This document shows positions 43,559-52,458 of a stretch of DNA of 54,320 bases, piece after piece. The first letter of the stretch is position 1. Each line of letters opens with the position of its first letter. The notes below the pieces were generated by a model. It did no database searches, was not told the DNA's origin, and worked only from the letters and a program-made list of their open reading frames with translations. Origin of the DNA: an uncultured Clostridia bacterium (GTDB lineage: Bacteria; Bacillota; Clostridia; Oscillospirales; Ruminococcaceae). The translations under genes and the position numbers were made by a program. The stretch covers positions 1-54,320 of the forward strand of contig CANQJB010000005.1 of NCBI GenBank assembly GCA_947624155.1, in the 5' to 3' direction.

Positions 43559-44275
43559 TTATTGCGCCGAGTTGTCGTTGTGTGATTTTCGCGCCTCGCG
43601 GAACATTCCGATTACTTTGTCTTTATAGAGTATTCCGATAATTCCCGCGACTGCGACGATCGCCGAAAGTATCACAGCGATCAGGATATTTCCCTCGCTG
43701 ATACTCGAACCGAAGACGCAGGAAATTATCACCCACGGCGAACGCGCAAACATTGAAAGAAGGAAAAACGCGGACGGCTTGATCTTCGTCAGCGGCGCGA
43801 AATAGGTCAGTGCGTCCTTCGGCATAACCGGTATCAGGAACATGATGAAGACAGCCAGCTCGCACTTTTTCGTGTCTTCCAAAAAGCTCAGCCGCTTGAT
43901 CTGCCTGATATCAATTATCGCCTCTACAAGAGGTTTTCCGAAGATTCTTACTATATAGAACACCGCTGCTTCGCCGGCGAGGGTCCCGATCAGGCATAAA
44001 ACCGCGCCCCAGAAGCCCCCGAATAGGACGCCGCCCAAAACCTGAACGACCGCGCCCGGTATCATCGCGACAACGATCTGCAATACCTGGAGGACCAAAA
44101 ACATAACTATTCCGAGAAGAAAATGATCGTCGACAAAGACCTTGAGCTGTTCTCTGCCCTCTTCGCTTCTTATCAGGTCGACGACCGGCCAGCAAACAAC
44201 AGTCAGGATTATCATTACTGCGGCAAAGATCAACAGTGAACCGATCCGGACCGCCTTTTTGTGTTTTTCCTGCAT
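43559..44275 (-). CDS. TVP38/TMEM64 (VTT domain) membrane protein
   Basis: The 238-residue protein has about six hydrophobic segments. The SNARE-associated/VTT core shows MIPGAVVQVLGGVLFGGFWGAVLCLIGTLAGEAAVFYIVRIFG and a FAPLTKIKPSAFFLLSMFARSP region. VTT proteins such as DedA relatives are linked to lipid flipping and envelope ion balance; the exact substrate is unknown. ATG 44275 follows AGGTGAT; a TTG at 44290 upstream overlaps the ribosome site. It follows the next gene by 15 bases and is likely co-transcribed. Confidence 0.88.
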   Translation of the reverse strand: MQEKHKKAVRIGSLLIFAAVMIILTVVCWPVVDLIRSEEGREQLKVFVDDHFLLGIVMFLVLQVLQIVVAMIPGAVVQVLGGVLFGGFWGAVLCLIGTLAGEAAVFYIVRIFGKPLVEAIIDIRQIKRLSFLEDTKKCELAVFIMFLIPVMPKDALTYFAPLTKIKPSAFFLLSMFARSPWVIISCVFGSSISEGNILIAVILSAIVAVAGIIGILYKDKVIGMFREARKSHNDNSAQ

Positions 44276-44290
44276 TTTAATCACCTGCAA

Positions 44291-44818
44291 TTATTTTCTT
44301 CTGAATATTTTTTTGCGAAGCTTTCTGACATAAAGCACTTCGACCGAGCGAAGCATCAGGTCATAGAAAACAAGGGTCAGATTCCCGAGGCCGAGCAGTA
44401 CAGGCACGGTGTATTTTCCGAAATCGTCGAGCTCGGCCGCCAAAAACAGCTTTGAGAGAACGAAATAGCTCGCGACCATTGCCGCGTTGAACAGAGCAAA
44501 TCTGATCACCCAGCGCAAAAGCCTGCTCTTAAGCCTGTCGATATACTTATTGAGTATCGGATAATAGCCGACAAAGGAGAGAAATATCAGCGCCGACTCT
44601 TTATCGGGAGAAAGTATCAGCGAAAGAAGCGAAACGCTGACATAAGAGACTACCGCGACTTTTGCGCCGCACTCATAGCTCAGCATAAATATCAAAAGGC
44701 TGGAAATCATCGGGAACACATAAACAAGCACCGGAAAGATTCCGACAGAAAACATAAGTATTATGCAAAGGGCGGTGATAATTCCGCCGAGCGCGATCTG
44801 AAAGCTCAATTTGTGCAT
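44291..44818 (-). CDS. Small integral membrane protein, ECF-transporter S-like
   Basis: The 175-residue protein has five to six membrane segments and ends with a basic tail (KLRKKIFRRK). The topology and IALGGIITALCIILMFSVGIFPVLVYVFPM start resemble substrate-specific (S) components of ECF transporters or similar clostridial proteins. No ATPase or EcfT gene is near. ATG 44818 follows AAAGGGGA; upstream in-frame ATG 44869 lies within the promoter. Confidence 0.55.
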   Translation of the reverse strand: MHKLSFQIALGGIITALCIILMFSVGIFPVLVYVFPMISSLLIFMLSYECGAKVAVVSYVSVSLLSLILSPDKESALIFLSFVGYYPILNKYIDRLKSRLLRWVIRFALFNAAMVASYFVLSKLFLAAELDDFGKYTVPVLLGLGNLTLVFYDLMLRSVEVLYVRKLRKKIFRRK

Positions 44819-44840
44819 ATCCGTCCCCTTTACGCTGTCA

Positions 44841-44869
44841 ATTATATACCGAAAAAAATAAAGAATCAA
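44841..44869 (-). promoter_or_regulatory. Predicted promoter of the S-like and VTT genes
   Basis: On the minus strand TTGATT (44869-44864), 17 bases, TATAAT (44846-44841), 22 bases before the chosen ATG. Confidence 0.7.
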
Positions 44870-44934
44870 TACGAAAATAATTAAGATTTTCTTAAAATCA
44901 GGATAAATTATATGTATGCCGATGAATCAGCGGA

Positions 44935-45306
44935 TTATTTTGATTTGCAGCTCTCGCAGCCGCCGAAGATTTCGGAAACGGGTTCCAAGACGTTGCCGTC
45001 TTTAATCAGCTTCAAACGCTTCGGCAGAGCTTCGCTCCCGTTTTCAAAAACCGCTTTTTCGATTCCTTTCATCGCCGCAAGAAACAGAACGCTTCTTAAA
45101 ATCCCGTCGCCGAGAATGAGATCGTCGTTATATGAGATCATATAAACGGTGATCTGCTCGGGTGACAGCTCATACATCCCGAAGCCGGTGACCTTTTCTC
45201 CGTCCACCGCTTCCGAAATCCTGACATTCGGGTTTTTGTCAAGCCCTAGATCATTAAGAATCTTTTCATATCCGTCAGCGCCGTCTTTTTTCAGAATTTG
45301 AAGCAT
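44935..45306 (-). CDS. Small GNAT-like protein with C-terminal CxxC
   Basis: The 123-residue protein looks like a short GNAT domain: beta strands in NVRISEAVDGEKVTGFGMYEL and QITVYMISYNDDLILGDGILRSVLFLAAMKGI, then the helix. A canonical acetyl-CoA R/QxxGxG/A motif is not evident. The C-terminus ends GGCESCKSK, a possible metal or redox pair. ATG 45306, eleven bases after GGAG, is preferred to ATG 45315 (touching GGAG). The 5' end overlaps rluB by 32 bases, so translation is likely coupled. Function unknown. Confidence 0.6.
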   Translation of the reverse strand: MLQILKKDGADGYEKILNDLGLDKNPNVRISEAVDGEKVTGFGMYELSPEQITVYMISYNDDLILGDGILRSVLFLAAMKGIEKAVFENGSEALPKRLKLIKDGNVLEPVSEIFGGCESCKSK

Positions 45307-46042
45307 TTTTAGCATCTCCTTTTTTCAGACTGTTTTTCAGAGCCGTTATCTCCGCAGAGCTCAGCTCGCGGTAGTCGCCGGGCTTTAACATTCCGAGCCT
45401 GAGCGGGCCGATCGAGGTCCTTTTCAGCCTCGCGACCTCAAGTCCGACCGCCTCGCACATCTTTCTGATCTGGCGGTTTCGCCCCTCGCGGATAGTAAGC
45501 TGAACAACCGCCCTGCCCTCTTCCTTTGAGAGCACTATCGCCGTCGCCGGGAGTGTTTTTACCCCGTCGATCACAACGCCGGTAGTCAGCATATTGAGCT
45601 GCTCCTCGTTTATGTCCGGCCGAATCGTCACGCGATAGGTCTTTGAAATATGACCGCTCGGGTGCATGATTTTATTCGCGAGCTCGCCGTCGTTTGTCAG
45701 AAGCAAAAGTCCCTCCGAATTGCGGTCAAGCCTGCCGACAGGAAATACCCTCTCGGGAATGTCCTTGACAAGATCCATAACGCATCTGCGTTCCAACTCG
45801 TCAGAGGTAGTGGTGACATAGCCGCGCGGCTTGTTGAGCATATAATAGACAAGCTCGCGCTTCAGAGGAGTATAAATGTTTTCGCCGTCGATGCTGATAA
45901 GATCCTTTGAAATATCCGCCTTATCGCCTAGCTTGCAGGGCCTTCCGTTGACCTTAACACGCCCGGCGGCTATCAGCTCCTCGGCCTTTCGGCGGGAGCA
46001 ATAGCCGCTTTCGCTGATTATCTTCTGAATTCTGGATTCCAT
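45275..46042 (-). CDS. rluB: Pseudouridine synthase, RluB/RsuA family
   Basis: The 255-residue protein has an N-terminal S4 domain (SRRKAEELIAAGRVKVNG) and the RsuA/RluB catalytic region with GRLDRNSEGLLLLTNDG, and REGRNRQIRKM. In B. subtilis RluB modifies 23S rRNA. It follows dacF by 20 bases and overlaps the GNAT-like gene downstream. The C-terminus ends in a Lys/Asn/Arg-rich tail. Confidence 0.92.
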   Translation of the reverse strand: MESRIQKIISESGYCSRRKAEELIAAGRVKVNGRPCKLGDKADISKDLISIDGENIYTPLKRELVYYMLNKPRGYVTTTSDELERRCVMDLVKDIPERVFPVGRLDRNSEGLLLLTNDGELANKIMHPSGHISKTYRVTIRPDINEEQLNMLTTGVVIDGVKTLPATAIVLSKEEGRAVVQLTIREGRNRQIRKMCEAVGLEVARLKRTSIGPLRLGMLKPGDYRELSSAEITALKNSLKKGDAKNASNSEKRRR

Positions 46043-46062
46043 AGATGTCTCCTGATATAATG

Positions 46063-47136
46063 TTATTTTTTCGGCACTCCCTCGGCAAGCCTGAGCTTTG
46101 AAACAGCCGCAACGCCGCCGTCGATATAGTAAACGACCTGCCCGACCGCGTCTCCTTTAGACGCGGGGGCATAGATAAACTGAGGAATGAGCACCGTTTT
46201 TTCGATTCTCTCCGCCTCTCCCCTTTGAAGGGTCAGGGAAACCGGCTCGCCTTCAAGCTTTGCCGAAGGTCGGTCGCCGCCGACAGTCGGTATCATATAG
46301 CTCTCGTCGCCGAGCTCGATCCTTTCGAGTGCCTCATAGCCGTAACCGTAAAGCTTTTCGTGGTCGATCCAGTCGGTAGAGTCGCCGAGAGTGACGCAGA
46401 TAAGGTCGATACCGTTTCTCTTGCAGGCGGTTATCAGACAGCGCCCCGCCTTGTCGGTGAAGCCGGTTTTAACGCCGTAGACGCCGTCGCAGGAGCTGAG
46501 AAGCTTATTGGTATTGCCGAGCCAGAGCTTTCTGCCGTTGAGGTCAAGGCTTACAGACTGAGTGCCGCAGATTTCGCGGAATGTCTCGTTTTTAAGAGCA
46601 TAAGCGGTGAGACGCGCCATGTCGTAGGCGGTAGAATAGTGGTCGTCGGTGAAATCGTCTAGTCCCGAGGGGGTGACAAAGTGGGTAGAGGTCAGGCCCA
46701 GCTCCGCGGCCTTTTTGTTCATCAGACCGACGAACTTTTCAACGCTCCCCGCGACCGAAACAGCCGCGGCGTTAGCGGCGTCGTTGCCGCTCGGAAGCAG
46801 CATACCGTAGCAAAGATCGCGCTTGGTGACAATATCTCCTTCGAGAAGTCCCATCGACGAGCCCTCTACCTTGATCGCTTCGCTGTCGACCTCAAAGGGT
46901 TTGTCGAGACCGCCCGATTCGATCGTCAGAATCGTCGTCATGATCTTTGTCGTGCTCGCCATTTGGAGCTTTGCGTTCATATTCTTTGAGTGAACGACTC
47001 TGCCGCTTTCGGCTTCATAAAGGATAGCGGCCTTTGCGTTGGTGACGACATCGTCGGCTCTGATATTTATGCAGATAACGGTTGCGATCGCCGCAAGACA
47101 AATCAGGCAGACGACCATTCGTTTTATATATTCCAT
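46063..47136 (-). CDS. D-alanyl-D-alanine carboxypeptidase (DacF/DacB-like)
   Basis: A signal peptide or membrane anchor (about residues 5-25) exports the 357-residue protein. Penicillin-binding motifs are complete: STTK (SxxK) in ASTTKIMTTIL, SGN in LPSGNDAANA and KTG in GVKTGFTDKAG. It trims the stem peptide of peptidoglycan. In spore formers such genes in this scpA-scpB-ytfJ-dac order fit DacF/DacB roles in cortex or wall. GGAGG precedes the ATG. Confidence 0.92.
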   Translation of the reverse strand: MEYIKRMVVCLICLAAIATVICINIRADDVVTNAKAAILYEAESGRVVHSKNMNAKLQMASTTKIMTTILTIESGGLDKPFEVDSEAIKVEGSSMGLLEGDIVTKRDLCYGMLLPSGNDAANAAAVSVAGSVEKFVGLMNKKAAELGLTSTHFVTPSGLDDFTDDHYSTAYDMARLTAYALKNETFREICGTQSVSLDLNGRKLWLGNTNKLLSSCDGVYGVKTGFTDKAGRCLITACKRNGIDLICVTLGDSTDWIDHEKLYGYGYEALERIELGDESYMIPTVGGDRPSAKLEGEPVSLTLQRGEAERIEKTVLIPQFIYAPASKGDAVGQVVYYIDGGVAAVSKLRLAEGVPKK

Positions 47137-47201
47137 AAACTAATCCTCCGAAAAAGATTTCGGAAGATAGTTTATGCCGTGTCATTCAAAAAATACGCGG
47201 A

Positions 47202-47609
47202 TTATTCTTCGCTAGTCTCTGCGGTGCTTTCGCCCTTGCCCTTTGAAATTATGCCGGTGATTTTGTCGACAATGTCGGGAATGAGCGCCAGAGCGGCGTT
47301 TTCCTTCGAAGCATTGATCGTCATCTGCAATAGCTTGACATTTCCGTCCGGCAGAATGGTAATAAATGCGATCGGCTGAATCGAAACGCCGCCGCCCGCA
47401 CCGCCGCCGAAGAGGTCCTTTGCCTGCTTTGTCGGAAGGTCGGAACCGCCGGAGCCGAATCCGACCGAAACCTTTGAAATCGGAATGATTACGGTTCCGT
47501 TTGAAGTGTCAATAGGCTTGCCGACAATTGTCTCGGTGTCGACCATTTCCTTGATCTTTTCAATCGCGGTTTTAACCAAAATCTCCAGATTTGTGCTTTT
47601 CTCATTCAT
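47202..47609 (-). CDS. ytfJ: Sporulation protein YtfJ (GerW family)
   Basis: The 135-residue protein shows the YtfJ/GerW pattern: helix ILVKTAIEKIKEMVD, then NGTVIIPISKVSVGFGSGGSD and the glycine-rich FGGGAGGGVSIQPIAFITI. GerW is needed in B. subtilis for dipicolinate-triggered germination. ATG 47609 follows AAAGGAGA; upstream in-frame ATG 47639 precedes that site. It overlaps DUF2953 by 8 bases. Confidence 0.93.
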   Translation of the reverse strand: MNEKSTNLEILVKTAIEKIKEMVDTETIVGKPIDTSNGTVIIPISKVSVGFGSGGSDLPTKQAKDLFGGGAGGGVSIQPIAFITILPDGNVKLLQMTINASKENAALALIPDIVDKITGIISKGKGESTAETSEE

Positions 47610-48369
47610 TTGCAGTATTCTCCTTTGCATTATTTTCAAGTTTCTTCATGCTTTTCTTTATTTTCAGATAATATATCCCGACGTATGCCGCAAGCGCAAG
47701 AATCGCACTCGGGCGGGCATATATAACGGCGCTGACTTCAAAATCGGAGCGCTTATTTTCAAAGTCGCATTTGATCTCGGTACTGTCGATTTTAACTTCA
47801 AACAGGCAGCAGATCAGGCCGAGCAGCGAATAGAAGACGGAATTGACCGCTCCGAAGCTCATTCCGGCCTTATACGGGTCGTCGTTTCCGACTGTGAGCG
47901 AAAATTTGAGGTGATAAATTCTTATCAGTTTTAAAAGCTTTCGGAACGCCTTTTTCCCGGCGGGGATATATTTTTTGCATTTGTTGAACCGCTCTATTAA
48001 AGACGGCTTATTCTCTTTTTCCTTCGGCTCTTCGTCGGAAGGTTCTGACTGCTCCTCTTTTTGCTGAGAAGGTTCCTTTTCCTCTGCCGGTGTTTTGCCG
48101 GGCTCGGGCGCTTCATTGATCTCGACCAGCTCGATCTCCGGCTTGTCCTCAGGCTTAGGCTCCGATTCAGCCTCGTTAACTTTGCTTTCATTTTCCGGCT
48201 TTTCTTCCGGAAGCTTCAATTTATAAAGCCCGAACCAAAGATATTTTACCTTGAGATCAAGCCCTTTGTTGTCGGCCTCGATATATGCCCTGATTGAAAA
48301 GTGCAGGAGAACGACGATCAAAGCTATTATTCCCGCCAAGACGCCTAAAATTATCCATAACACGGTCAT
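47602..48369 (-). CDS. DUF2953 membrane protein
   Basis: The 255-residue protein has one N-terminal membrane segment (about 3-26), a highly charged Glu/Lys/Pro linker (about 60-125) and a C-terminal part with KLIRIYHLKFSLTVGNDDPYKAG and a second hydrophobic stretch near 220. The family DUF2953 is found next to ytfJ in clostridia, as here. Start ATG 48369; ATG 48381 is only one base from its GGGG site. Function unknown. Confidence 0.85.
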   Translation of the reverse strand: MTVLWIILGVLAGIIALIVVLLHFSIRAYIEADNKGLDLKVKYLWFGLYKLKLPEEKPENESKVNEAESEPKPEDKPEIELVEINEAPEPGKTPAEEKEPSQQKEEQSEPSDEEPKEKENKPSLIERFNKCKKYIPAGKKAFRKLLKLIRIYHLKFSLTVGNDDPYKAGMSFGAVNSVFYSLLGLICCLFEVKIDSTEIKCDFENKRSDFEVSAVIYARPSAILALAAYVGIYYLKIKKSMKKLENNAKENTANE

Positions 48370-48409
48370 AAAGATCAACATTCCCCTTTTTGTCAGAATC
48401 GTCTGCCTA

Positions 48410-48967
48410 TCATTCGCCTTCGGGATTGCTCACATCGTCAAATGTAAGCTGAGAATTGTCGCTCGGAAGCGGAGGGAGATCGGCGATAGACGCGAGCCCG
48501 AAGCACCTAAGAAAATTGGCTGTTGTTTTAAAGGTCACCGGTCTTCCGGGGACGTCGAGCCTTCCGGCTTCTTCGATAAGCTCCTTTTCGAGAAGATTTG
48601 TGATAACCCCGCTCGAGTCAACGCCTCTGACATCTTCGACAAAGCTGCGGGTGACCGGCTGGTTATATGCGACAATAGTCAGCGTTTCCATCGCTGCGGG
48701 CGAAAGAGTCGCGGTGCGCTTTTGTTCAAGAGCGGCTCTGATATAAGGCGCAAACTGCTCTTTAGTCACAAGCTGATAGGAGTCTTCGAGCTTTATAACT
48801 TCAAGAGCCGAGGAGTGCTCGCTGTAATTTGAATTGAGCTGGGTGACCAGCTTGTGAAGATCCGATATTTCCACCCCCGCGCCGACCGAAAGCCTGTCAA
48901 AGTCGACCGGCTCGCCGCTTGCAAACAGAACCGCCTCGATTATTGAGATTTTTTCATCAAGCTGCAT
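48410..48967 (-). CDS. scpB: Condensin subunit ScpB
   Basis: ScpB dimerises and binds ScpA and Smc to organise chromosomes. The 185-residue protein has two winged helices, with EAVLFASGEPVDF at the start and LSPAAMETLTIVAYNQPVTRSFVEDVRGVDS in the middle. It starts right after the scpA stop (zero gap). Length and motifs are typical. Confidence 0.95.
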   Translation of the reverse strand: MQLDEKISIIEAVLFASGEPVDFDRLSVGAGVEISDLHKLVTQLNSNYSEHSSALEVIKLEDSYQLVTKEQFAPYIRAALEQKRTATLSPAAMETLTIVAYNQPVTRSFVEDVRGVDSSGVITNLLEKELIEEAGRLDVPGRPVTFKTTANFLRCFGLASIADLPPLPSDNSQLTFDDVSNPEGE

Positions 48968-49696
48968 TTAATTTTCCTCTCCTTGTCTTGTGCGCTGTCT
49001 TTCGCGGTCAAAGGTTATCTCGGAGCTGTCGTCGCTGAGCCGAATACGCCCCGAATGGGTGAGCTCCAAAATCGCGAGAAACGTCGCGATTCTTTCAGAG
49101 CGGTCGGTCATTCCTTCATAAAGCTCGTTCATTCCGCAGCTGCCTGTGCGATAAAGTTTTCTGAGCACATAGAGAATTTTTGATGTGACCGAAACAATCC
49201 TCTTTGAAACGATCGGCCTGAATACCGAAGCCTGAACCGGACTGTTTCTCAGCTTCATGCTCGATATTCCGAAAAACGCCGCTAAAAGGTCGTCGGGGCT
49301 GTGGGTCTGGGTATATGTCTTTACAATTTTTATCTCCGACGGCTTTTTGACAAATATAACGTCACCTTTATAAAGCTCTCTGAGCCTTGCCGCAGCCTGT
49401 TTGCAGAGTGAATATTCGATGAGTCTGCCCTGAAGCTCCTGCCTTAATTCCTCGGCCTCTTCGTGCTTAGGGAGTAAAGACAGTGTCTTAATCAGTATCA
49501 GTCGGGCGGCCATTTCAAGAAATTCGCCGGCGTATTCAAAATCAAGCTCATCTATCCCCTCAATATATTCGAGGTATTGGTCAAGCAGAAGCGAGATCTT
49601 AATGTCGTTGATATTGAGCTTATGCTTTGAGATCAGAAACAGAAGCAGATCGAGCGGACCCTCAAAGCTGTCGAGACGGTAGGAAATTGATGCCAT
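48968..49696 (-). CDS. scpA: Condensin kleisin subunit ScpA
   Basis: ScpA is the kleisin that bridges the Smc heads. The 242-residue protein begins LDSFEGPLDLLLFLISKHKLNI, a strong family match, has DIKISLLLDQYLEYIE and a C-terminal winged helix with ATFLAILELTHSGRIRL. It is followed by scpB without gap and preceded by the protease gene, 7 bases apart. Confidence 0.96.
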   Translation of the reverse strand: MASISYRLDSFEGPLDLLLFLISKHKLNINDIKISLLLDQYLEYIEGIDELDFEYAGEFLEMAARLILIKTLSLLPKHEEAEELRQELQGRLIEYSLCKQAAARLRELYKGDVIFVKKPSEIKIVKTYTQTHSPDDLLAAFFGISSMKLRNSPVQASVFRPIVSKRIVSVTSKILYVLRKLYRTGSCGMNELYEGMTDRSERIATFLAILELTHSGRIRLSDDSSEITFDRERQRTRQGEEN

Positions 49697-49703
49697 AGCC
49701 GCC

Positions 49704-50411
49704 TCAGAAGATCATCCCGAACAGGATATCGACCCAGAAGAACATAAGGTTGAACAGAGTGTAAACCTTGTCGATGATCCATGAGAGCGGGGTTGAGAGG
49801 ATTCCGGTGAAAAGAAGCAGAAGCATTCCGTAGTAGAAATAATTTCTGTATTTTGCCATAAAGGCGTTGGCCTTAGGAGTAAGGAAATAGCTCAAAATCC
49901 TCGAACCGTCGAGAGGCTCGATCGGAATAAGGTTGAATATCGCGAGCGAAAGGTTGATCGAGGTAAACGCCTGAACCGCGATGGTAATATAATAAAGGAC
50001 CGAAAACGCAGACTGGCTCATCGTTCCGCCGGCAGCGGCGACGTTGAGAATATTATAGAGTACTCTGCCGACAAAGGTGCCGGCAAAGGCGCAGATAAGG
50101 TTTGAAAGCGGACCGGCGAAGGCTGTCAGCGCTATATCCCGGCGGTATTTTTGGAAGTTGCGCGGATTGATCGGAACCGGCTTTGCCCAGCCGAAGCCGC
50201 AGATCAGAAGAAGTATCGCGCCGATCGGGTCGACGTGAGCAAGCGGGTTTAAGGTCAGCCGCCCCGAATAAAGAGCGGTGTTGTCGCCGAGCTTTCGGGC
50301 GGCGTAGCCGTGGGCGTATTCATGTATAGGAAGAATGGTGAAGATTATCAAAAGTCTGATACAGAGCATCACAAAGAAGTTGACGCCGGAATAACTGAAC
50401 AAAAAAGACAT
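49704..50411 (-). CDS. Site-2 protease-like M50 membrane peptidase
   Basis: The 235-residue protein has six membrane segments, the zinc motif HEYAHGYAARKLGD (HExxH) near residue 31 and the second metal site NLIPIEPLDG (NxxPxxPLDG) near 163. These short proteases cleave substrates within the membrane; in clostridia this gene is commonly beside scpA. GAAAGGAG precedes the ATG. Its promoter is at 50444-50472; substrate unknown. Confidence 0.92.
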   Translation of the reverse strand: MSFLFSYSGVNFFVMLCIRLLIIFTILPIHEYAHGYAARKLGDNTALYSGRLTLNPLAHVDPIGAILLLICGFGWAKPVPINPRNFQKYRRDIALTAFAGPLSNLICAFAGTFVGRVLYNILNVAAAGGTMSQSAFSVLYYITIAVQAFTSINLSLAIFNLIPIEPLDGSRILSYFLTPKANAFMAKYRNYFYYGMLLLLFTGILSTPLSWIIDKVYTLFNLMFFWVDILFGMIF

Positions 50412-50443
50412 TGATTTGCTCCTTTCTGAAAATATACTCTTTT

Positions 50444-50472
50444 ATTTTACTATAAAATTCTGAAAATAGCAA
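50444..50472 (-). promoter_or_regulatory. Predicted promoter of the site-2 protease-scpAB-ytfJ-dacF-rluB operon
   Basis: On the minus strand TTGCTA (50472-50467), 17 bases, TAAAAT (50449-50444). No other strong promoter is seen within the operon down to about 45 kb. Confidence 0.55.
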
Positions 50473-50521
50473 GTCATTGGGAAAAGATTTAAAAATATCT
50501 GAATATTTTTTGCGAAAACAC

Positions 50522-50550
50522 TTGCATTTCGGGAAAATATTTGATAAGAT
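50522..50550 (+). promoter_or_regulatory. Predicted promoter of rpmB
   Basis: TTGCAT (50522-50527), 17 bases, TAAGAT (50545-50550), 43 bases before the start codon. Confidence 0.65.
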
Positions 50551-50593
50551 ATAGCTTGTGATTCTATGAACATATCAAAGGAGGTGCAGCCTC

Positions 50594-50779
50594 ATGGCAA
50601 AATGTGAAGTATGCGGAAAGGGTGTAACTTTCGGTATTAAGGTTTCTCACTCACACAGAAGAACTAATAGAACCTGGAAGCCCAACGTTAAGAGAGTTAA
50701 GGTCATCAAGAACGGCACTCCCTGCCACGTTTATGTCTGCTCCAGATGCCTCAGATCCGGCAAAGTTACCAGAGCATAA
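50594..50779 (+). CDS. rpmB: 50S ribosomal protein L28
   Basis: The 61-residue protein has the L28 pattern: CEVCGKGVTFGIKVSHSHRRTNRTWKPN and VYVCSRCLRSGKV, with four cysteines for a zinc ribbon (CxxC...CxxC), the zinc-binding form of L28. A perfect AAAGGAGGTG site precedes the ATG. It is monocistronic, between its own promoter and terminator. Confidence 0.98.
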   Translation: MAKCEVCGKGVTFGIKVSHSHRRTNRTWKPNVKRVKVIKNGTPCHVYVCSRCLRSGKVTRA

Positions 50780-50793
50780 TCATTGCAATAAAG

Positions 50794-50817
50794 AAAGCCC
50801 TTTGTGGGCTTTTTTTA
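50794..50817 (+). terminator. Terminator of rpmB
   Basis: AAAGCCC (50794-50800) pairs with GGGCTTT (50806-50812) followed by T's. A weaker reverse function toward the convergent substrate-binding protein gene is possible. Confidence 0.85.
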
Positions 50818-50820
50818 TTT

Positions 50821-52458
50821 TCAGAACATCTTTGCGTTTTCAAAATAAGCTGTCCCGCTGAAAGGGTCGAGGGTGATCCCCTCGGCGTCTTCGTCAAAGC
50901 AAAGAACGGTCGGAAGCTGCCAGACGGGAATGAAGTGATACTGAGAGAGAATCTCGTCTTCAGCTTCGGCGCAGCGGTAGTTGAGAGTCGAGAGCGAGGA
51001 ATATCTCCCCTCCTCCGAGACGGCCGACCTTGCGCTTTCGAGACTGATGCCGTATTTTCCGCCTGCAAACGGGCGGATATAGTCGATCGGCGAAGCGGCC
51101 TGAGAGCTGAGAGTGACTAAAGCGATGTCATAGTCGCCCTTTGAAAGCCTCTCGTTGTAGTCGTCGGCGTTGACTATGTCGATGCTGAAATGGATATTCA
51201 ACGCCGAGTACCAGCTGTCGGTCAGATCACGAAGCAGGTCGGAATATTCCAACCAGGAAGGGACCATCACCGTCTTTCCGATCAGCTCGGATTTGTCGCC
51301 GTCGCTCAAAATAAAGCTCCACTTGTATTTTGCCATAGCGCTGTTCGGGGCGGTGACCTCATCGTCGGTCTTTGAAGCATATCCCCTTGCCGAAATTCTT
51401 CGGTCGTCGGGAATAAGACGGCGCGAGTCAAGAAGAATATCCGGAGCGTTTTGATTAAGGGCGTCGCGGTCTAAAGCCCAGGAAAAAATCTGTCTGACAT
51501 CGGGCGACGAAAACGCCTCGATTTTTTCGTTGAATATCAGCCCCGCGATGGTCGAATAGCCGTATACAGAGGAATCGCTGTCGGTCGGAGCATAGCTGCC
51601 CGCGGGATATATTATCGCATCGACAGCGCTCTCGGCAAAATCGGTCCGACGCTCGTCGACAGATTTCGTTATCAGATAGTTTATTCCCGCCGGACTGACA
51701 TAGCTCATTTCACTGTAACCCGGGTTTCGGCGCAGGCGGATATAGTTGTCCTTGCCGTAAGGGTCGTGGAGCCAGTATCTGATATAAAACGGGCCGTTTG
51801 AACAGGTATTCTCGGCTTCAAGGCCGTATTTTCCGCCGGAGGTCTCATAAAACTCACGGCAGCAGGGCATCGCCGGAAGCTCGGCAAGAAGATTCAGAAA
51901 CTCCGCGTTCTGATATTCAAGGGTAAATTCGAGGGTATAGTCGTCGACCGCTCTGACGCCGATGTCTTTTATATCCGCCGTTCCGGCTCTTGCCGCGCGC
52001 GAGCCGCTGATGCAGTAGTAATCGGCGGAATGGGGAGAAGCGATTTTCGGGTCCATAAGCCGCTGAAAGCCGAACACGAAGTCATGTGCCGTAACCGGGG
52101 CCTCAAAATCTTCAAGAGAATGCCACTTATAGCCATCTTTGAGCTTAAAGGTATATGTCAGCCCGTCTCCCGAAATGGTATAATCCTCAGCCAGCCAGCC
52201 GACAAGCCTGCCGTTTTCGTCGTATCTCATAAGACCTGCAAAGAGGTTTTTAGCGACCGCAATAGAATTTGCATCGCTCGCAAGCTGTGGGTCGAGGTTC
52301 TCGGGAGTTGAGTCGATAGCAATTTTGAAAATGTGGCCCGTCCCGTCGTCGGCAAAGAAATCCTTCACCGCATCGATAGGCGCGCAGGCGACAAACAGCG
52401 CCGAAGCGCATATTATAGAAACTAGAACCGCAAAAATTCGCAAAACAGAGCCGTTCAT
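50821..52458 (-). CDS. Oligopeptide-type ABC substrate-binding protein, family 5
   Basis: The 545-residue protein begins with a lipoprotein-type signal (SIICASALFVACAPID; the Cys near residue 25 follows a VA). The mature part has the SBP_bac_5 pattern: LDPQLASDANSIAVAKNLFAGLMRYDENG, and FKLKDGYKWHSLE. Binding proteins of this class deliver peptides to an ABC permease, but no permease or ATPase gene lies nearby. The start overlaps the DUF4358 gene stop by 4 bases. Ligand unknown. Confidence 0.88.
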   Translation of the reverse strand: MNGSVLRIFAVLVSIICASALFVACAPIDAVKDFFADDGTGHIFKIAIDSTPENLDPQLASDANSIAVAKNLFAGLMRYDENGRLVGWLAEDYTISGDGLTYTFKLKDGYKWHSLEDFEAPVTAHDFVFGFQRLMDPKIASPHSADYYCISGSRAARAGTADIKDIGVRAVDDYTLEFTLEYQNAEFLNLLAELPAMPCCREFYETSGGKYGLEAENTCSNGPFYIRYWLHDPYGKDNYIRLRRNPGYSEMSYVSPAGINYLITKSVDERRTDFAESAVDAIIYPAGSYAPTDSDSSVYGYSTIAGLIFNEKIEAFSSPDVRQIFSWALDRDALNQNAPDILLDSRRLIPDDRRISARGYASKTDDEVTAPNSAMAKYKWSFILSDGDKSELIGKTVMVPSWLEYSDLLRDLTDSWYSALNIHFSIDIVNADDYNERLSKGDYDIALVTLSSQAASPIDYIRPFAGGKYGISLESARSAVSEEGRYSSLSTLNYRCAEAEDEILSQYHFIPVWQLPTVLCFDEDAEGITLDPFSGTAYFENAKMF

